Of a stretch of DNA of 5,929 nt, positions 4,818 through 5,929 are shown piece by piece. Position 1 is the first letter of the stretch, and each line of letters starts with the position of its first letter. A model generated the notes under the pieces. That model saw nothing but the letters and a program-made list of their open reading frames with translations, made no database searches and had not been told where the DNA came from. A program made the translations under genes and the position numbers. Source of the DNA: Treponema sp. (lineage in GTDB: Bacteria > Spirochaetota > Spirochaetia > Treponematales > Breznakiellaceae); contig JAIRRF010000124.1 of NCBI GenBank assembly GCA_031256115.1, forward strand, positions 1-5,929, read 5' to 3'.

Positions 4818-4880
4818 GTGATTTCCAGACCTAAGATTCGTACAAACACTCAATACCTTATTAAAAATGGAAACCTCTAA
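4818..4880 (+). CDS. Possible 20-codon leader peptide overlapping the kinase start
   Basis: AAGGA (4806-4810) lies 7 nt before GTG 4818, a well-placed Shine-Dalgarno sequence and one of the few in the window. The frame reads 20 codons (MISRPKIRTNTQYL then IKNGNL) and stops at TAA 4878-4880, 14 bases into the kinase gene and in a different frame. The kinase ATG (4867) has no Shine-Dalgarno sequence of its own, so ribosomes ending at 4880 could step back and reinitiate there. The peptide has no recognisable domain and is basic. It could be a true coupling or regulatory leader ORF, or the ribosome site could be coincidental. No upstream start in the kinase frame exists, since a TGA lies at 4819-4821. 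Confidence 0.35.
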   Translation: MISRPKIRTNTQYLIKNGNL

Positions 4881-5929
4881 AAAGTCCGGCTATGTATTTG
4901 GTTATGATTTTGGGACTCTTTCCTGCCGTTTGGTAGCCCTGGATCTGGAAAACGGACACCTTGCCGGCAGCCTTGTATTTGAATATCCCCATGGTGTTAT
5001 TAATGATAAGCTGCCGGGGACAAATATTGTTCTGCCTCCCGAATGGTGTTTACAAGATCCGGAAGACTGGATTACTGCCTGCACCAGTTTAAGCCGGGAA
5101 ATGCTGAAACAAACCGGCATAAATGGCTCCGAAGTAAAAAGCATTGGCATAGACTTTACCAGCTGTACTCTTTTACCGGTCATGGCAGATGGTTCAGTTC
5201 TTTGCATGCATGAACAATACAAAAATCGTCCCCATGCCTGGCCTAAATTGTGGAAGCACCACGGAGCCCAGAAATATGCAGAAGAAATGGAAATCTGGGC
5301 AAAACAGCATACCGACTGGCTTAAAGCTTATTTTGGAAACAATGTTTCTTCCGAATGGGCTTTTCCCAAGATACTCCAAATAATCAAAGAGGATTACGAA
5401 TGTTATAAAGCTGCTGATCTATATATGGAAGCTCTGGACTGGATACCCTTTATTTTAAGCGGAAATATTACCCGTTGTACCGCCGGACTGGGTGTAAACG
5501 CTTTTTGGGGTAAGGGAAAAGGATATCCGGAAAAAAGTTTTTTCCGGGCCATGGATCCCCGTTTTGCCGATGTGGTCGAAGAAAAGATGCGGGGAAAAGA
5601 AGTCCTGGTCGGAGAAGCAGTCGGAACCCTAAAGCCGGAAATGGCAGCTCTTATGGGATTAACGCCGGATACAATAATCTGTTCCGGACACAGCGACGGG
5701 GCAGTGGCCGGATGCGGAGCCGGCGCAACGGAAAGCGGGGACATGCTCCTGGTCATGGGGACATCAACCTGTCATCAAATGATCTTTAAAGATTACCATG
5801 CCTTTGACGGAGTCTGCGCTATTGCAGGGGACGGAATGGTTCCCGGCCAATATGGTTATGAATCGGGACAGCCGGCCTCTGGGGATGTTTTTCAATGGTA
5901 TGTTGAAAAATGCATGCCCGCCGAATATT
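4867..5929 (+). CDS. araB: Ribulokinase-like FGGY sugar kinase, 3' end beyond window
   Basis: FGGY-family kinase resembling AraB, which phosphorylates L-ribulose (ATP-dependent, cytoplasmic, L-arabinose pathway). Of a usual 530-570 residues, 354 are visible, covering the N-terminal domain and the start of the C-terminal one. Seen in order: the phosphate-binding YDFGTLSCR at 13-21, GIDFTSCTLLPV (94-105), the AraB-like LWKHHGA (128-134), SSEWAFPKIL (161-170), the catalytic-loop region SGHSDGAVAGCGAG (273-286) with the probable base Asp277, GTSTCHQM (298-305), and GQYGYESGQPASGDVFQWY (327-345). The Asp is normally followed by x-His in ribulokinases but here by Gly-Ala. Substrate is therefore less certain than family; ribulose or another ketopentose is likely. 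The only possible ATG in this frame is 4867. No other arabinose genes are in view. Confidence 0.88.
   Translation, partial: METSKKSGYVFGYDFGTLSCRLVALDLENGHLAGSLVFEYPHGVINDKLPGTNIVLPPEWCLQDPEDWITACTSLSREMLKQTGINGSEVKSIGIDFTSCTLLPVMADGSVLCMHEQYKNRPHAWPKLWKHHGAQKYAEEMEIWAKQHTDWLKAYFGNNVSSEWAFPKILQIIKEDYECYKAADLYMEALDWIPFILSGNITRCTAGLGVNAFWGKGKGYPEKSFFRAMDPRFADVVEEKMRGKEVLVGEAVGTLKPEMAALMGLTPDTIICSGHSDGAVAGCGAGATESGDMLLVMGTSTCHQMIFKDYHAFDGVCAIAGDGMVPGQYGYESGQPASGDVFQWYVEKCMPAEY

Larger units (their letters stand above)
4472..4866 (+). other. Intergenic region between ptsN and the kinase gene
   Basis: This 395-bp stretch holds, in order, an AT-rich spacer, a small hairpin AGACC/GGTCT (4520-4524 with 4531-4535) immediately left of the element, the second MITE-like copy (4535-4689), a candidate promoter (4735-4763), a hairpin (4771-4801) and a short leader ORF (4818-4880). 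No clear terminator for ptsN is seen. The element may have separated the small hairpin from its original downstream sequence. Confidence 0.6.

Overview
The window carries five recognisable genes, all on the + strand: pyrB, pyrI and pyrC (pyrimidine synthesis), a PTS EIIA protein gene of the PtsN/fructose type, and the first 354 codons of a ribulokinase-like FGGY sugar kinase that runs off the right edge. Unusually for its length, it also holds many repeats and palindromes. Coding DNA is of moderate GC, spacers are AT-rich, and Shine-Dalgarno sequences are mostly weak. The mix of an enteric-type two-subunit ATCase, a stand-alone PTS EIIA protein and AT-rich repeat-laden spacers fits an anaerobic host-associated bacterium. 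My best guess is a Treponema-like spirochaete, possibly of the termite gut type. That is inference from protein resemblance and general knowledge, not from any search.

Layout. Bases 1-1052 hold no convincing gene. They contain two small tandem repeats (31-131), a doubtful 72-codon ORF (410-628), two long inverted repeats (566-641 and 666-726) and a 47-bp tandem array (728-915) in which eight GATC sites recur every 23-24 bp. pyrB follows, its stop codon lying inside the end of a 167-bp MITE-like element (1986-2152). Then come pyrI, pyrC (9-nt gap) and ptsN (32-nt gap). A second copy of the element, in reverse orientation, lies after ptsN (4535-4689). The kinase gene starts at 4867 behind a structured leader (4764-4866).

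How the genes work together. PyrB and PyrI should form the allosteric aspartate carbamoyltransferase, and PyrC takes the next step, closing carbamoyl aspartate to dihydroorotate. Removing the element on paper restores a pyrB-pyrI junction of one stop codon plus 15 nt with a ribosome site, so the element probably split a tight pyrBI pair. ptsN may be co-transcribed with pyrC or may use its own promoter, which would start its mRNA almost at the ATG. The kinase is a separate unit with its own candidate promoter, a hairpin at the transcript 5' end, and a 20-codon leader ORF that overlaps the kinase start.

The observations most worth a second look are the MITE-like pair and its covarying stem, the phased GATC array, the leader of the kinase gene, and an 18-residue palindrome-rich insertion inside PyrC.
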